DNA from: Nymphaea colorata
Taxonomy: Eukaryota > Streptophyta > Magnoliopsida > Nymphaeales > Nymphaeaceae
DNA: 64,000 bases
Assembly: GCF_008831285.2 (NCBI RefSeq)
Contig: NC_045143.1
Location: 16,094,464 to 16,158,463 of the forward strand
Direction of reading: 5' to 3'
Translations under genes and position numbers: made by a program
Notes under the pieces: generated by a model
The model's input: the letters and a program-made list of their open reading frames with translations, nothing else
What the model was told of the DNA's origin: nothing
Databases searched by the model: none
In this document: in pieces, positions 36,698 to 48,870 of the stretch
How positions within the stretch are numbered: the stretch's first letter is position 1
Layout of the letters: the number at the start of each line of letters is the position of its first letter

Positions 36698-39600
36698 ATG
36701 ACCGAAATGAAACCTCGCCAGTTCGAGCCCATCTCGAGGTGCAGCTGCAACAACAGGTCCAACCAAACCGTTGCATCTGACCTGGATGGAACCCTCCTCA
36801 GATCAAGCAACGCCTTCCCTTACTACATGCTGGTTGCGATAGAGGCTGGCAGCCTTCTGAGAGGCCTCCTCCTCCTGCTCGCCAGTCCCTTTGCCTACTT
36901 CACCTACATCTTCGTGTCCGAGTCCCTCTGCATCCAGATCCTCACCTTCATTGCGTTCGCGGGACTTAGGCTGCGGGACGTAGAGATGGTGTCGAGGGCG
37001 GTGCTGCCCAAGTTCTACTCAGGGGACGTCCACCCCGAGACCTGGAGGGCTTTCAGCTCGTTTGGCCGGCGTTACATAATCACGGCTAATCCCAGGGTCA
37101 TGGTCGAGCCCTTCGTCGTCAACTATCTGGGCGCGGACAAGGTGCTCGGCACCGAGCTGGTCGTCACGAAATCCGGCTGGGTAACAGGGTTCGTCCGGCG
37201 TCCCGGCGTGCTTGTTGGCGAGCGAAAGCGGGATGCCCTCGTGCGGCAATTCGGTGAGAATTTGCCGGACTTGGGGCTCGGCGATCGCGAAACGGATCAC
37301 GACTTCATGTCACTTTGCAAGGTTGGTCTCGCTTAAATTTGCCGAGATCCTGATTTTCTTAGATTCTAGAAGTTCGTTCAATTAAAAGCTCACTGCTACC
37401 TTCCTCGAACACCAAGAAAACAAAAGCTCGAAAAGCAAGAATTCCAAATTCATATTGACTTCAGACAATTAACAAACCCATTAATGCCTTAAGCATGCTA
37501 AACAAATTTAGTCCTGACGCTTTACTTTTATTGCATTTAATTATATTTGGCACCTTATCGTACTGTACGCCCTTCTTTTATGTCCCTCCGCCGTTTCTCT
37601 TTGCAAAGATAGAAACCTGTATCCATTTGAAGAAAATTAAACCTCTCCCTCCAGACAAAGCTCAACTTCCGATAAAAGAATTGGTAAGTGGGAGTGAACA
37701 CGCCCATTCTCTAAATGGAAGACGAAAACTTCGAGGCCGTTTGAGAAACACCAGCGTTTCCAGTTTCTTCCCGTCCATGAAACAGAGGGACAGACGCAAA
37801 CCGGAACACTGTTCTTCGGCATTCTGCGGTCGCCCTTGGAAATTGGAATGGCCAAACCAAAGGGTCTTCCTCAAGCTGCGGGACGTTTACCGTTCGCAGA
37901 ACGCTGGAGTTCCCCTTCCGCCGTTCCGTGGTGATTCAACGGCCACTGTAAGTTTTCTTGTGTTGGTGGTCCGGTTCTTTGCTTAAATTTGAAGACGTTG
38001 CCACTTCTTAGAGTTTTCCTAATCTATACTCTTTGAATGTTTTTTTTGCTATATATTTCCATTTTATCGACACTATAATAGCAAATTAAATGTCTGTAGC
38101 GAAAAAAAAGGGTCATCGATCCAAGCTGATTTCGAACGAATATGGATGAAAGTGGTCGAATCATTATTTGACTTTTTCAAAATGACGTCAATATCTCATA
38201 ACCAATCCATCATTTTCTTGACGATTTTTAACATGTTGTTGGGAGCAAGCTACTTTAACAGCAAACTGGGTCGCTTTGATGGAGAAAAAAAACAAAAAGA
38301 GAGTGCCTTAACATTTTCGTATTGAGTATCAAACAAGCTTCAAAGGCATATCCCCGTAAGATGTCATATGTGGTTGAGCTGCACAAGATTATTTGTTCAG
38401 TGGTTTCTCGTTTTATGTGTGAAAGTGGGTAAGATTGAGCAACTACCATAAAGGTTCCGGACGTTCATCTAACACAGAGATGCATGGGGAGTAGCGACTG
38501 GGTGGTTGAGAGTTGATAGGGTTCACTCTTCAACTTAGCTAGAGATGATAGGTTTTGGTCGTTGGGAGTAGTTGAAAGAGCTCAGTCCTCTAACATATGT
38601 GTCGGTAGTTGAGAGTTGATGGAGCTCACCCTCCGGCTAATCCATCCTTCTCTTCTCTGTAGCAGTAACTAGGAGGTCATGTTGTTTGAGCGGGTTTGGT
38701 AATTATATGATGCCTGCTAATCCTGTACAACTGCTGAATAGCTTTAATGAAGTTCCTCTGGTCCAGATTTGTGCAATTTCATTCAGCCGTTGGGTAAACT
38801 TCCCATGTACCATTTGCCTTTAATAATCTCGCTCACTCTGCAGGAAGCGTACATGGTGCCTGCTACAAAATGTGAGCCTGTACCGAGCACCAAGCTACTC
38901 AGCCCGGTGGTGCTACACGACGGCCGCCTGGTGCAGCGCCCCACCCCCCTGGTGGCTCTTTTAACTTTCATCTGGCTGCCCATCGGATTCTTCCTTTCTC
39001 TGCTGAGGGTCTACCTGAACCTGCCTCTGCCTCGAAGTGCCGTGCGCCATATGTACAGGATTCTTGGCATCAAGCTCATAGTTAAAGGAATCCCTCCCCC
39101 GCCACCAAGGAATGGCGAGAGCGGCATCCTTTTTGTGTGCAATCACAGGACGATGCTTGATCCAGTAATCACAGCAGTTGCTCTGGGCAGGAAGGTCAGC
39201 TGTGTAACTTACAGCATCAGCAAATTATCGGAGCTCCTCTCGCCGATTAAGGCCATTGCCCTGTCGAGGGACCGGGCGAGGGATGCCGAGAACATAAAGA
39301 GGCTGCTTCAAGAGGGTGACCTTGTCATCTGTCCGGAGGGAACCACTTGCAGGGAGCCATTCCTTCTGAGGTTCAGCGCGCTGTTCGCAGAACTGACGGA
39401 CAGGATTGTCCCCGTTGCCATCAACACGAAGCAGAGCATCTTCCACGGGACAACAGTTCGTGGGTGGAAGATGTTTGATCCCTACTTCTTCTTCATGAAT
39501 CCAACGCCCACGTACGAGATCACGTTCTTGAACCAGCTCCCGGAAGAGCTTACTTGTAAAGGTGGTAAGTCGGCCATTGAAGTTGCCAACTACATACAGA

Positions 39601-39728
39601 GGGCCATTGCAGGGACTCTCGGGTTCGAAGCCACAAATTTGACCAGGAAAGACAAGTATGCAATGTTGGCAGGAACAGACGGCAGCGCTGGCCCCAAGAA
39701 GGACAAGGCCCAGAGCAGCAGGGAGTGA
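36698..39728 (+). CDS. sn-2 glycerol-3-phosphate acyltransferase, GPAT4/6/8 type, 2 exons
   Basis: Exon 1 is 36698-37321 and exon 2 is 38844-39728, giving 502 residues, the usual size. The 1,522-bp intron splits CK|EAYMVP. The N-terminal half is a HAD-type phosphatase with DLDGT (Asp28, Asp30) and GDRETD (Asp196, Asp200); these residues are kept in the GPAT4/6/8 clade, which makes 2-monoacylglycerol, and lost in the GPAT5/7 suberin clade. The C-terminal acyltransferase has motif I NHRTMLD (309-314), motif [19 protein letters not shown] (about 370-385) and [14 protein letters not shown]. Hydrophobic stretches near residues 40-75 and 240-260 fit an ER membrane enzyme. It should transfer omega-oxidised acyl-CoA to glycerol-3-phosphate for cutin. 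The chosen ATG is the first in frame after the TATA box; a second lies nine bases later. The gene looks intact. Confidence 0.95.
38500..38640. repeat. Degenerate short repeats in the GPAT intron
   Basis: Variants of GTTGAGAGTTGATRGRGYTCAC occur near 38508 and 38609, with a weaker copy near 38567. They are direct repeats about 50 bases apart inside the intron. Confidence 0.55.
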
Positions 39729-42221
39729 AACTACAAGGAAACTTAGATTGCTGGTGCGCTAGGAATTTGTTTTTCGTATTTTGCCGATTTGATGCGTGTA
39801 TTGTATAGCACCTTTGCTCAGTCAAGGGTCGCCTGATTATATTACATCCGTGTGTTGATTGAACCGTTCGATCAGTATTTGCTGGGGCTGTTAAATGTCA
39901 TGCGTATTCAGCAAGAGACCCAAATTCAAACTCAAGCCTTCGAATCTGCGGGCTAGCTTTCGTATATGGACACTGCTACTTAGATGGTATAGCTTTCATT
40001 ACCAAGCTTGAGAACTCCTAGCAGGGGGCCTCCCCCGCCAATATGTCAATTAGCCCAATGGCTTAGTGCATTAATCCTTGGTGGAGCAGCAGGTTTACAT
40101 GGATTTTAGCATTAATTTAGATCGGGGGATTCCACAAATTCATTAGATTAGCTCTCGTTTGCATTTTCCATCTTCGCCAATGGAAGTGAATAAATAAATT
40201 GCAGTTAATGTTGTTCGATAAGTGCCCAACACCACGGATCAAACAGTGGATGGACACTTGAATGGTGCTTCAGGCAATAATGTCAGAGCTGGCGTAAGTC
40301 TCTAGACATTGAAGCGTGCTTCCAGAATAAATACAAAAAATGTAGCAGAGAAACGATACAATAAAAAAGTCGGATATTGCGCTAACAAAGTGCATTGGTT
40401 GGTGTCGAAAGTGGACTTGCTCTTTGAATCCAAACATGAAATAGTTTACGCTTCAGACTCGGGCACACACTAAGATTAGAAAAATGAAAAATAAAAACGA
40501 CGGCTTTTCTGTAATATCTTAACATGCAAGCTACTGATATGCATTTCTTTTCTCCCCATCTAATGATGACAACTCAAAAGTAATACTTTTTGTGAATTTG
40601 ATAAGCAGAACCTGTACTTATAGTATCATTCTTAAAGAAGTCACTGTCCGGAGCTTTGCCTTTCCGATGAGGATCAAGAGAACCGGCGAATTAGACCACG
40701 TAACGTTCTTCAAATTCCGGCCACATGAGGTACATACAGTAGCAGAGGAAGCCGGTTGTTTGTTGCCGTTGGAGGGATAGAGATACGAGCCTGGTTCCCG
40801 GCGAGTGATGGGATCCAGTTGAGAGACGAAAGCAAAACCATAGCCCACCCCCATACTCTTGTTCCCTTTTATCTTTCTCTCCCCTTTTCTGTGTTTCTTT
40901 TTAAATGCTTAAATCTCACTCATTTAAAGTGCATTAAGGAAGCGCACGCTTCCTTTTGCTACTTATTATTAATTGGTCTTTAATTTTTTTTAATAGGATG
41001 AGATTTGCCTGTGATTATTAAGAAAAATATATAGTTTCAATTATAACTGAATCTGAATTTGCGTCTAATATCTCCTCCCGTGAACTATTTGTAAGTATCA
41101 AACCTTACGCTAGGTAGATTAGAATGTGATTTTAGAAAATAATGACAGACTTGAGACAGAATTCAAATCAGCTGGCCAATTATATAAAACGTTCGAAACC
41201 AATTAAGTTGAATTCCATAAAGTTGAATATGAACTGCGTGCTTCTAGATCCGACTTGTTGAAATAAACGCGTCTTTATTCCACTGAGCGTTCGATCCATA
41301 CGAGCAGTAAGTGCTTTTTCTTGGCTTGAGAGGCGTGCGTTTCGCGCTTCAAAGCACTCACGGCGTCTCTCAAACTCCTTCACATATATCATTGTTTTCT
41401 GGGCGGCAGTCCATCTTATGGTAGTCATTATTGTCAAGCACGGTTAAAAAATGGTTAATCGAATCTCATTTCTTCTTGCTTTTCTTTTTTCTCTAAGTAA
41501 CTAATTAATCTTGGAGTACTTGAGGTTTTTACTGCTAGGATCTTACGAAAGAATCCACGAACGATTGTTTTTGTTTTTCTTTTCCGGGCCATTTCCTTGG
41601 TAAGAAAACTAAACTCAAGGGTCAATACTACTACTCATAATGCGTCCAAAGCTAATACGAAAAACTATAGCAGTTAGACCATGGATGATCATATAAACAT
41701 AAATTTGAAATACAGCCGATGGTAAACAGAAACTTAATTCACATGATGGGAAGGTTGTGGGACGTCGGTACCTCCATGGCGAACAAAAGTACCTCCCCTT
41801 GCTGTCACTGGTAAAGTTAGATCAACCGCTGTGGGTTTTCTGATAATCCCCTTTCTACGTTTCCAACTTTTCCAAGGCTCCATCAACTTAACTCTGGCAT
41901 CACACGCAGGTAGCAAGCAACGCAACACACAACAATGATGCCAGGCTTTCAAACACACTGCTGCGTGTTACCATACCGTCTAAAGAAAGCATGGCACCAT
42001 AAACCTCTTCGGTTGCTGGAAAAATAGAACCGAAGCATCGATTCTCTCTCTCCCCCTCACTCTCTCTTGGAAAAACGGCTTGCCTTCTAGTTTACAGAGA
42101 TTTGAAGGCATACTAACGCTTAATTTCATGGACGAGAAAGTGAAATTACAAGTTTCACAAACTACAAAACCACAAACATCAGCCGAAGGAAAAAAACAAA
42201 CGGAAGAAAATAAAACAGTGC
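39729..42221. other. 3' flanks between convergent GPAT and zinc-finger genes
   Basis: The left part is probably the GPAT 3' UTR and the right part the 3' UTR of the minus-strand zinc-finger gene. I see no other gene. Confidence 0.5.
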
Positions 42222-43292
42222 TTACATGTTATATATAATGACAAAACATGGAAGAACAGCTCTTGGACTAAACACATGCAACTCCTCCAAGGCTGAATCG
42301 TTTCCGCAGTGCCCTGCCACAGAGTCATAGCTCTCCTTCAAATCAAGTCGCTGGTCCTGTGCAATACGTCCGGCAATCACCCTGCAAATGAGGATCGCTC
42401 TCTTAGCATTCATGAAGGAAAAGTCCTCCTCTATATCCTCAGGAAGGGACTCATGTGCCCTGTCACTGCTGGAATATGTGCAGATCCCATCCAATTTCGA
42501 GGAGAACCCTGATCTTATAATCCCACAAACACTACAGAATCGATGGTTGCAGAGGCTTGAATCCTGTTTGTACCCAAGATGGCAAGTAAAAGTCGAGCAA
42601 TAAAACCTCAAGAACTCATTGCCATCTACCATGCACCTTTCCTGCCATCTATCTCCAGTTCTGGATGCTCTTGCCTTCACTGCCTCTCGGTATTCTTCGA
42701 ACCTGTCGAGAATTTTAGAACTATTGTGTATCTTGAGGATTCTTCGGACTTGAGGGCGTCTTTCCCTGTTCATCCAATTCGTCTGAAATATGATCTCAAC
42801 TATGTTTCTTCCTGAATCTCCCTCTCCGAGATCTGAAAGTGCATGTTTCACGTTCTTGTGTTGATCTAAGAGATGGACCTTGAAGAAAACATCGCCGCAT
42901 AAGGTGCATGGGTAGATATTTGATCCCAGTGGAGACAATGCCTCCCTTTTTCCCGTGTCCGATGTTGTAACGCCGAATTCATACAACAGTTCTGAGTTCC
43001 GCCTTATCTTTGGTGTGGAAATGGTTACCTTGTCTGCTTGAGCTAGATATCCCATTTCAGGTTGTTCCTCTTCTCTGGTGCCGGCTCTCTGTCGCATCGT
43101 GTATGGAAGAGCCCACTTGAAAAGGGTCCATGGATTGAACAAACCCGCCCTATTGCTCACTCGTTTCTTTCTTTTTGCTACCGTTCTTTCTGCTCTTGGA
43201 AAGAAACATGATGTGAAACAGAGACCACACTGTAAGAGGAAGAGAACCGGATAAAGCAAGGATCGAAATGAAGTATTTGAGCAAACAGCCAT
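42222..43292 (-). CDS. C2H2 zinc-finger family protein, single exon
   Basis: The 356-residue protein belongs to a plant family with one C2H2 finger and long conserved C-terminal blocks (Arabidopsis At1g75710/At4g27240/At5g54630 type, from memory). The finger is YPCTLCGDVFFKVHLLDQH then VKH: Cys129, Cys132, His145, His150 (CX2CX12HX4H). Family blocks follow: LKIHNSSKILDRFEEYREAV, then ERCMVDGNEFLRFYCSTFTC, CNHRFCSVCGIIRSGF, FMNAKRAILICRVIAGRI and SPRAVLPCFVIIYNM at the C-terminus. The N-terminus has a hydrophobic stretch (residues 11-31) followed by a Lys/Arg cluster (AKRKKR), which could be a signal anchor or a nuclear signal. The start is the first ATG in the frame. No introns are needed. 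The molecular role of the family is unknown; RNA or DNA binding is inferred only from the finger. Confidence 0.9.
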   Translation of the reverse strand: MAVCSNTSFRSLLYPVLFLLQCGLCFTSCFFPRAERTVAKRKKRVSNRAGLFNPWTLFKWALPYTMRQRAGTREEEQPEMGYLAQADKVTISTPKIRRNSELLYEFGVTTSDTGKREALSPLGSNIYPCTLCGDVFFKVHLLDQHKNVKHALSDLGEGDSGRNIVEIIFQTNWMNRERRPQVRRILKIHNSSKILDRFEEYREAVKARASRTGDRWQERCMVDGNEFLRFYCSTFTCHLGYKQDSSLCNHRFCSVCGIIRSGFSSKLDGICTYSSSDRAHESLPEDIEEDFSFMNAKRAILICRVIAGRIAQDQRLDLKESYDSVAGHCGNDSALEELHVFSPRAVLPCFVIIYNM

Positions 43293-45930
43293 GGCTGGCT
43301 AGAACTTCATAATGTCAATGATAGCCATCATAGTCTCTATCTTTCTCTCTCTCTCGTCCTGAGATTGGCTTTTGGCAGTGAGACGGCAGATCTATCGTCA
43401 AGGCGTGAGGGTACACCAGATTAAATGAGAAGAGATGCAAGTGCGTCGGTAGGAGAGAGGGAAAGAGAGGGAGAGGGGTGTTGATGTTGGTGGTTCATGT
43501 GGGGCAGCAAACTGCTCTTTGCTGACCAACTGGAATAGTTTGGAGGGTGACAGAGAATTATTGTCGAAGAGAATACGAAGCTGCAAAGTAAAAAGATGAT
43601 GGGGAAATGGGTACTAAGGCCCCAGCGAGGAACTCTCAAAATGACATGGGAAATCCTACAGTATTTTCTATTGGTGTCCTGAAAGTGGAAAAGGCACACA
43701 TTCCACACACCACCTGCTACAAGTGCTTTTGACGTTTGAAGGTTAGTTTTCCAGCGGCTGAATCAGTCAGGAATCTGCGGATTGATTAACTAGGGATTGC
43801 TATTGTTTGACGATGTAGATCAGAGCATCGGTTGATCCCTAGGGCCGGTACATGATCATCAGAACAGAATAAGATGTGGAACAGGGAGAAAACGAACCGA
43901 GCTGCTAGTAGCTAGCTGATCAGCTTGGTTCTGCAGCTCCATTTGCCCTGTGAGCTCGGCAACTGCAACTATAGGCAGCTGATCTGCATTGGCTTACTTG
44001 TCTTGCAATCGGCATCTTCAGATCTATATGTACAACATTTATATCATACATCTCAGAAAAAATCATGGCCGTTCAATTGGTCGGGTACGCATATGTAAAC
44101 TTGGAATTTCCGTTCGTTTGGCTCTTTGTTTTTTTCTGTTCCTTTTTTTTTTTTTTCGGCATTTGCCTCGGATACTCATTTATTGGGACCAAAAGATACT
44201 TAATAGTTCATCAGACTGCGACTGCAAAAGTTTGAAAATTCGGTACTTTGGACCTTGTATAGCCGCTGTGGGCCTGTACTCTGCGCATCACAGTTAAAAT
44301 CCGTAAGTTTATTTTTACAATAAGTGATTCATGTATCATGATTGGCAGCCAGCAATTATTAAAAGACCGTGGCGGTACACTATGTTGGATGCATTGATGA
44401 ACTCCGCAAACCAATTTCCAAAGATTTTGCCCTATGTCAACTGAGTGTAGCGTACGGGTGTTGGTGCTGGTGTAGGAGCGGCACATCCTAAAAAAATTTG
44501 GGTGTGACAATATGGCGATGGTATTCTATTATTAACATTAATTTATTATATATATAACGGAATAAACATGTATATATTATTATTACAATTTAGTTATTAA
44601 TGTATATGACATACTTGAATAATTGTATTGCATAAGAAAATATCAAAACAACATTTTAACTGAGTGTGAACTTGGACACAGAAGGTCTGCTTTTGGCCAC
44701 GCCTCGAAAAATTCTCATGAAATTTTTACTGCTAAGTTATTCATGTGGATTTAAAATACTATTCCTTACCAGTTTCGAACAAAAGTTGTTAGTGTGACCA
44801 TTATACTGAATTTTTTTTATAGTGAGTTAAGGAGGGGTGTCCAAGGCAGGTCCATATTTGACCGACGCTACCAGAAATGAGCTCGAGTCCGAAATATCGA
44901 GGGTCTTGTACAAACGGTGGCCCTGAAAATAAAAAAGTTTCCACTATTGGGGTACCTTTAAACTGTTTCTAATTATATTGGTTGTCGAAGTATGTAATTA
45001 AAAAGAAGACGAAAACAATACCTAACGTTCAATCAAACAAGGAAACTTTTTCTACACCAAAAAATGTTGGGTCGGGCGCACCGACCCTCTTATACTGAGC
45101 CAAGCAATGGAGTTACTTGTTAATTTGTCACGAGCGATATATAAAGCAAATCCTTAACTTTTTTTTTTTTTTTAAAACTAAAAGCGAGCTCCCTCTAGAA
45201 TATGGCCAATGATCAATCACCTAAACTAAAGGGGGGCATTGTTCCCGGAAAGTTTGGCTTAGCACGCCGGGATTCATTATCAGTTGCGTGTGCTTTGGGA
45301 CTTGTAAAACCATAAATTATCCCAAGGGCGGTGGGACTTGAGTCGGCCCTGCTGTTGCCACGCCTATCAACCGTCTGTGTAAGTTGCCCATATAGCAGCT
45401 GTACCCTTTTTAAAGGTTTTGGAACAACTCCAAATTCCAGTTCCAGTTGTATGTCTCCACATTGATCAGAATCACCTCGCAAGTGCATCGATCGACGGTA
45501 TTATGATAAAATAAAAGTTCATGCATTCCATTGAGTTTTAATGTTATAACTTCTGTTTCTAAGATGTCAAAAAATCACGAGTAAGATTGCGGGAAACCAA
45601 GCGGTGGATCTTATAATCAGCGGGGTATTCTATTCTCAGAAAGGATGAGAACCACACCTTGTTTTGTTGGAATTTTTTTTTTTTTCTCAAAAGATTTTTT
45701 TCACTTTTTTTTATTAATAATGACCCAAGTATGTGTCGCATGGTAAACGTCACAGAGTCACTCCCTTGTCTTTGCTTAAAACGAGAAATACAGTACCCAT
45801 TATCGATGCCTAATATAACCAAAGTATATTGGATTGAGGAATGAAAGAGGCCATTCGTGGAGTTTCGGATCAGGTTCATTTAGTGCCTTGGGATCCAACT
45901 ACACCGTCAGCTGATGTCCACTTGAAAAGG
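43293..45930. other. Spacer upstream of the zinc-finger gene
   Basis: The first 400 bases on the minus strand would be the zinc-finger promoter and leader; a CT/GA run lies at about 43336-43356. Poly(T) tracts lie at 44141-44156 and 45160-45172. No gene seen. Confidence 0.5.
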
Positions 45931-45940
45931 TAGATTCTGC

Positions 45941-45946
45941 CACGTG
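45941..45946. promoter_or_regulatory. G-box upstream of TSP9
   Basis: GCCACGTGTC at about 45939-45948 contains the CACGTG core, roughly 600 bases before the TSP9 start. G-boxes bind bZIP and bHLH factors and are common in light-regulated photosynthesis promoters. Position and core sequence are the only evidence. Confidence 0.35.
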
Positions 45947-46557
45947 TCTACGTGAGCACCAAAGCCAAAGGATGAGGCCCATCTTCTCATTGGCCACACT
46001 TTTTCCTTTGAAAAATATAACCGACGACCGACTCGTCGCCGTAAACTGCCTTACGAATCCGGTCCGCCCATACACGCGACTCGGTTGAGTAACTTTTGAA
46101 CTCGAAAAGGAGAAGAAGAGCCAATGTTTTCTACCGAATGTCAGGGAAGGCCACCATCACACTGAATTTTTTAATACTGCCGCAATCCCTGTTTGAACGG
46201 TTGCAACTTACGTAAGGACCAAGGAAGATTCACTCAGCAGGGCGTTTCGATTAACTTGCGGAGGACTTTTCTGGGAATTAAGGCCAATCGACGACCCAGA
46301 CGAAAAAGTCTGGGAGGATAAGGCATAAGGAAGCTCATGGCGTGCTCGTGGTGGAAACACGACCCACACAGAGACAAGAATTTTAGACCGTCGGATGATG
46401 CAGGCTTGTTCCTGAGAGATATTGATCCCGCGGTCCTGCTCTTTCTGGAGAAAAGAGAAAAAAACGAGAGGCGCATACAAAAAGAGATTTGTTGGGCTCA
46501 CCGATTTCCATTGCTCCTTGCCTCTGCTTCCGCTTCTCCTTCTTCACAAATCGGGAG

Positions 46558-46833
46558 ATGGCTTCCTTCGGCTTCGGAGCAGCCGCCACCGTGGCCAGCC
46601 GTGCCGTTGTGGCCTCCGCCACCTCTAAGACCGCAGGGGGTGCTGCGGAGGAGAAGGGACTGCTGGACTGGATACTTGGAGGGCTGCAGAAGCAGGACCA
46701 GTTCTATGAGACGGATCCCATCCTAAAGAAGGTGGAGGAGAAGAATGGCACCGTGGGAAAGAAGAGCACCGTTTCGGTGCCGGCCAGCAAGAAGAAGAAC
46801 GGCGGGTTCGGCGGCCTCTTCGCCAAGAACTGA
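46558..46833 (+). CDS. TSP9: Thylakoid soluble phosphoprotein TSP9, single exon
   Basis: The 91-residue protein starts with a Ser/Ala-rich transit peptide ([20 protein letters not shown]). The mature part has [31 protein letters not shown] and a basic Gly-rich C-terminus ending [14 protein letters not shown]. This matches the small plant-specific TSP9 family. TSP9 sits at the thylakoid surface near light-harvesting antennae, becomes phosphorylated on Thr in light and partly detaches, and is implicated in photosynthetic state adjustment. Several Thr/Ser residues next to Lys in the mature part could be phosphorylated. An in-frame open stretch begins at 46489, but the first good ATG (GGGAGATGGCT) gives a normal-length precursor. 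The gene appears intact. Confidence 0.9.
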   Translation: MASFGFGAAATVASRAVVASATSKTAGGAAEEKGLLDWILGGLQKQDQFYETDPILKKVEEKNGTVGKKSTVSVPASKKKNGGFGGLFAKN

Positions 46834-48280
46834 TAGGAAGGACCGTGGGGCTTTCATCTTCCTCTTCTGGTTCATTTTGCTACTGTTATGGGTGGCTCTC
46901 TGTTATATCCTCCTTGAACCTCTGTCCATTTCCTTCTTGTATTCTTGATGGAATTCTGTTACTCGATTCGCATGACCAGCAGCTTTTAGCTTCATATCCA
47001 TGTTGCACATAATTGCTGTGGGTGTATCCACAAAGCAGGCCGGTGCCTGGACATGATTCAAACATTTAATTTCCACCTGCTATGAACTTGTTCGCGTAAC
47101 GTGGTTAACGCGAAGACATGAAGCACAGTTTCTCAATTTCCCGAGGCGGAGAAGTAAGCGGGTTAATCACATGGGGAAAACACAAACGGGTTCACGCGCG
47201 CGCGGCACGTAACTATTCTCCCTTCGAACTTAAGTATTGTAGCAATTTTATGAGAGAATTCAAGTTAATTTGTATATAAAGATGGTATAGAGTAAAATAT
47301 GAATGCACTGCTTTTCCTCGCGCTTGTGTAGGGTCCGCCTCTGTTTCATGAACAACCACCTCAAGCTTGGTTAAACTTTATCAAACCCACAAGGACTGCT
47401 ACTTTAGCTGAGGCTCAGAACGAGGTCACACCATATATAGGCTAAATTTAGCTCTGCTTCATTCGGAATTCAGCACGATTTCCGTCACAAAATGGTAGGA
47501 ATGAATGAAATTTGATCCAAGGTTTTGAAATCGACATCCCTTCAGGTTTCAGCACTTTTGGCACGTACTCACAACCTGCGTTGGTTCATCGTTCACTTTC
47601 ATGATAAAATTTACCATCAGTCTTTTATGAAGCTACGCCCCGTTCAAAAGATGTTGGCCTTTAATAATCACCATCTCCGGCAATTGGGTCGTGGCCACAA
47701 GCCGTCCGGCGACCCTTTCCGCGTAGGAGAAAGTTGTCAAGGTCCACACAATCGCCAGAACAGGGAAGGCTGATGGGGCAGGCTGAGTGGCGTCCTAGCA
47801 GTTCCTTCTGGCTTCATAAAAAAAAAAAAAAATTAAGCAGACAACGAGAGAAGAACAAGCGGAAGTAATTGATGCTTCGTATTAATTATGCCCTTTCTTA
47901 TAATACAATACAACTACAAATAATTAATGAATCTCCGATTTAATAGTTAACTGATATGAAAGGTTCTAAAGTGATGGTAACTCGACCTGAATGTAGGCCT
48001 TCTCAGCCCCTTGTCATGTCCAACTGTAACAGAGTTTGTAGGCTATATTATTTTCATTTTTATTGTTATTCCGAATTGGAGTGACCAGCTTGAATTGTTT
48101 TTCTTTTTTTTTTCTGTGTCACCATCGACATCTTGTCATTTTTTTCATTGTCAATGAAACTTTCTGACTTTACAAGAAAAGCAATTAAGCAGACTCATCC
48201 AGGCAGCGGCATAGCCAAATCCGAGGCGACAGGGAAACAGATCCCCTTGGACTTTTTGGAAAATGGAAAAGCCATTTTGA
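46834..48280. other. 3' UTR of TSP9 and spacer
   Basis: No further gene seen. A poly(A) run lies at 47818-47833 and a CG-alternating CGCGCGCG lies near 47196. The plus-strand frame at 47525-47773 matches no family. Confidence 0.5.
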
Positions 48281-48285
48281 AATTC

Positions 48286-48870
48286 TTAAAGAAAAGGCTC
48301 TGATATTTGTCGCCCTGCTGAAATTAAATATGAACTCAGCCTGCTCTCCCCTAAAAAACCGCCCACAATTATTTTGTTACACCATGGATCTTTTTCGAAT
48401 ACGGCAATCAGGATTTTGAAGCTGGAAATGCGAATAAAAACACCTTCGAAATGGTGTGAAAAGCAAATTGTGCAAGCAATCAACGTCGAGGATCCCCAAC
48501 TCTGAAAGGGAGGGATCCTGTCTTTGATGAACTCACCAAGGGCAAATTCTTGCCAAAGAGAATGGTCAACGATGCAGTGACTAGAGACCGAAGGCTCTAA
48601 ATTAAGTTGGGACCCGTTGGAGTGGATAGATGCCAGAAGAACCAGGAAGAAGAGAAGAGGCAGGCTAAGTATAGCTGATTGATGTGGAAGAAGAAATGTG
48701 GCATGAATCGAGGATGGTGAGTTTGTGATCAAGGGGAAGATGGACATGAAAGGGAGAAGGGACTGCAAAGGGTAGGGCCATTTTGTGGGACGAGGACACG
48801 AGAGACGAGGACTGAAAAATCTGATGGAAAAGCTGTGGCTATAAGCTTTTATCAGTTCCTCTACAAACAC
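48286..48870 (-). other. Uncertain 194-residue open frame with a hydrophobic segment
   Basis: An internal Met starts MSIFPLITNSPSSIHATF, followed by a hydrophobic run LSLPLLFFLVLLASIHSNGS that looks like a signal peptide or anchor with an Ala-x-x cleavage-like site. A polar stretch follows, ending in WQEFALG, after which the minus strand reads GTGAGT, a good splice donor. The rest of the frame may therefore be intron. This could be the first exon of a secreted-protein gene, but no second exon was identified toward lower coordinates and the family is unknown. Confidence 0.3.

Noticed and set aside
37495-37986. 163-residue open frame inside the GPAT intron
   Set aside because: The intron is bounded by good GT-AG sites that join conserved residues; the frame has no domain and is not conserved in GPAT proteins.
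46337-46726. 129-residue plus-strand frame overlapping TSP9
   Set aside because: It reads TSP9 in the wrong frame; the TSP9 frame has clear family motifs.
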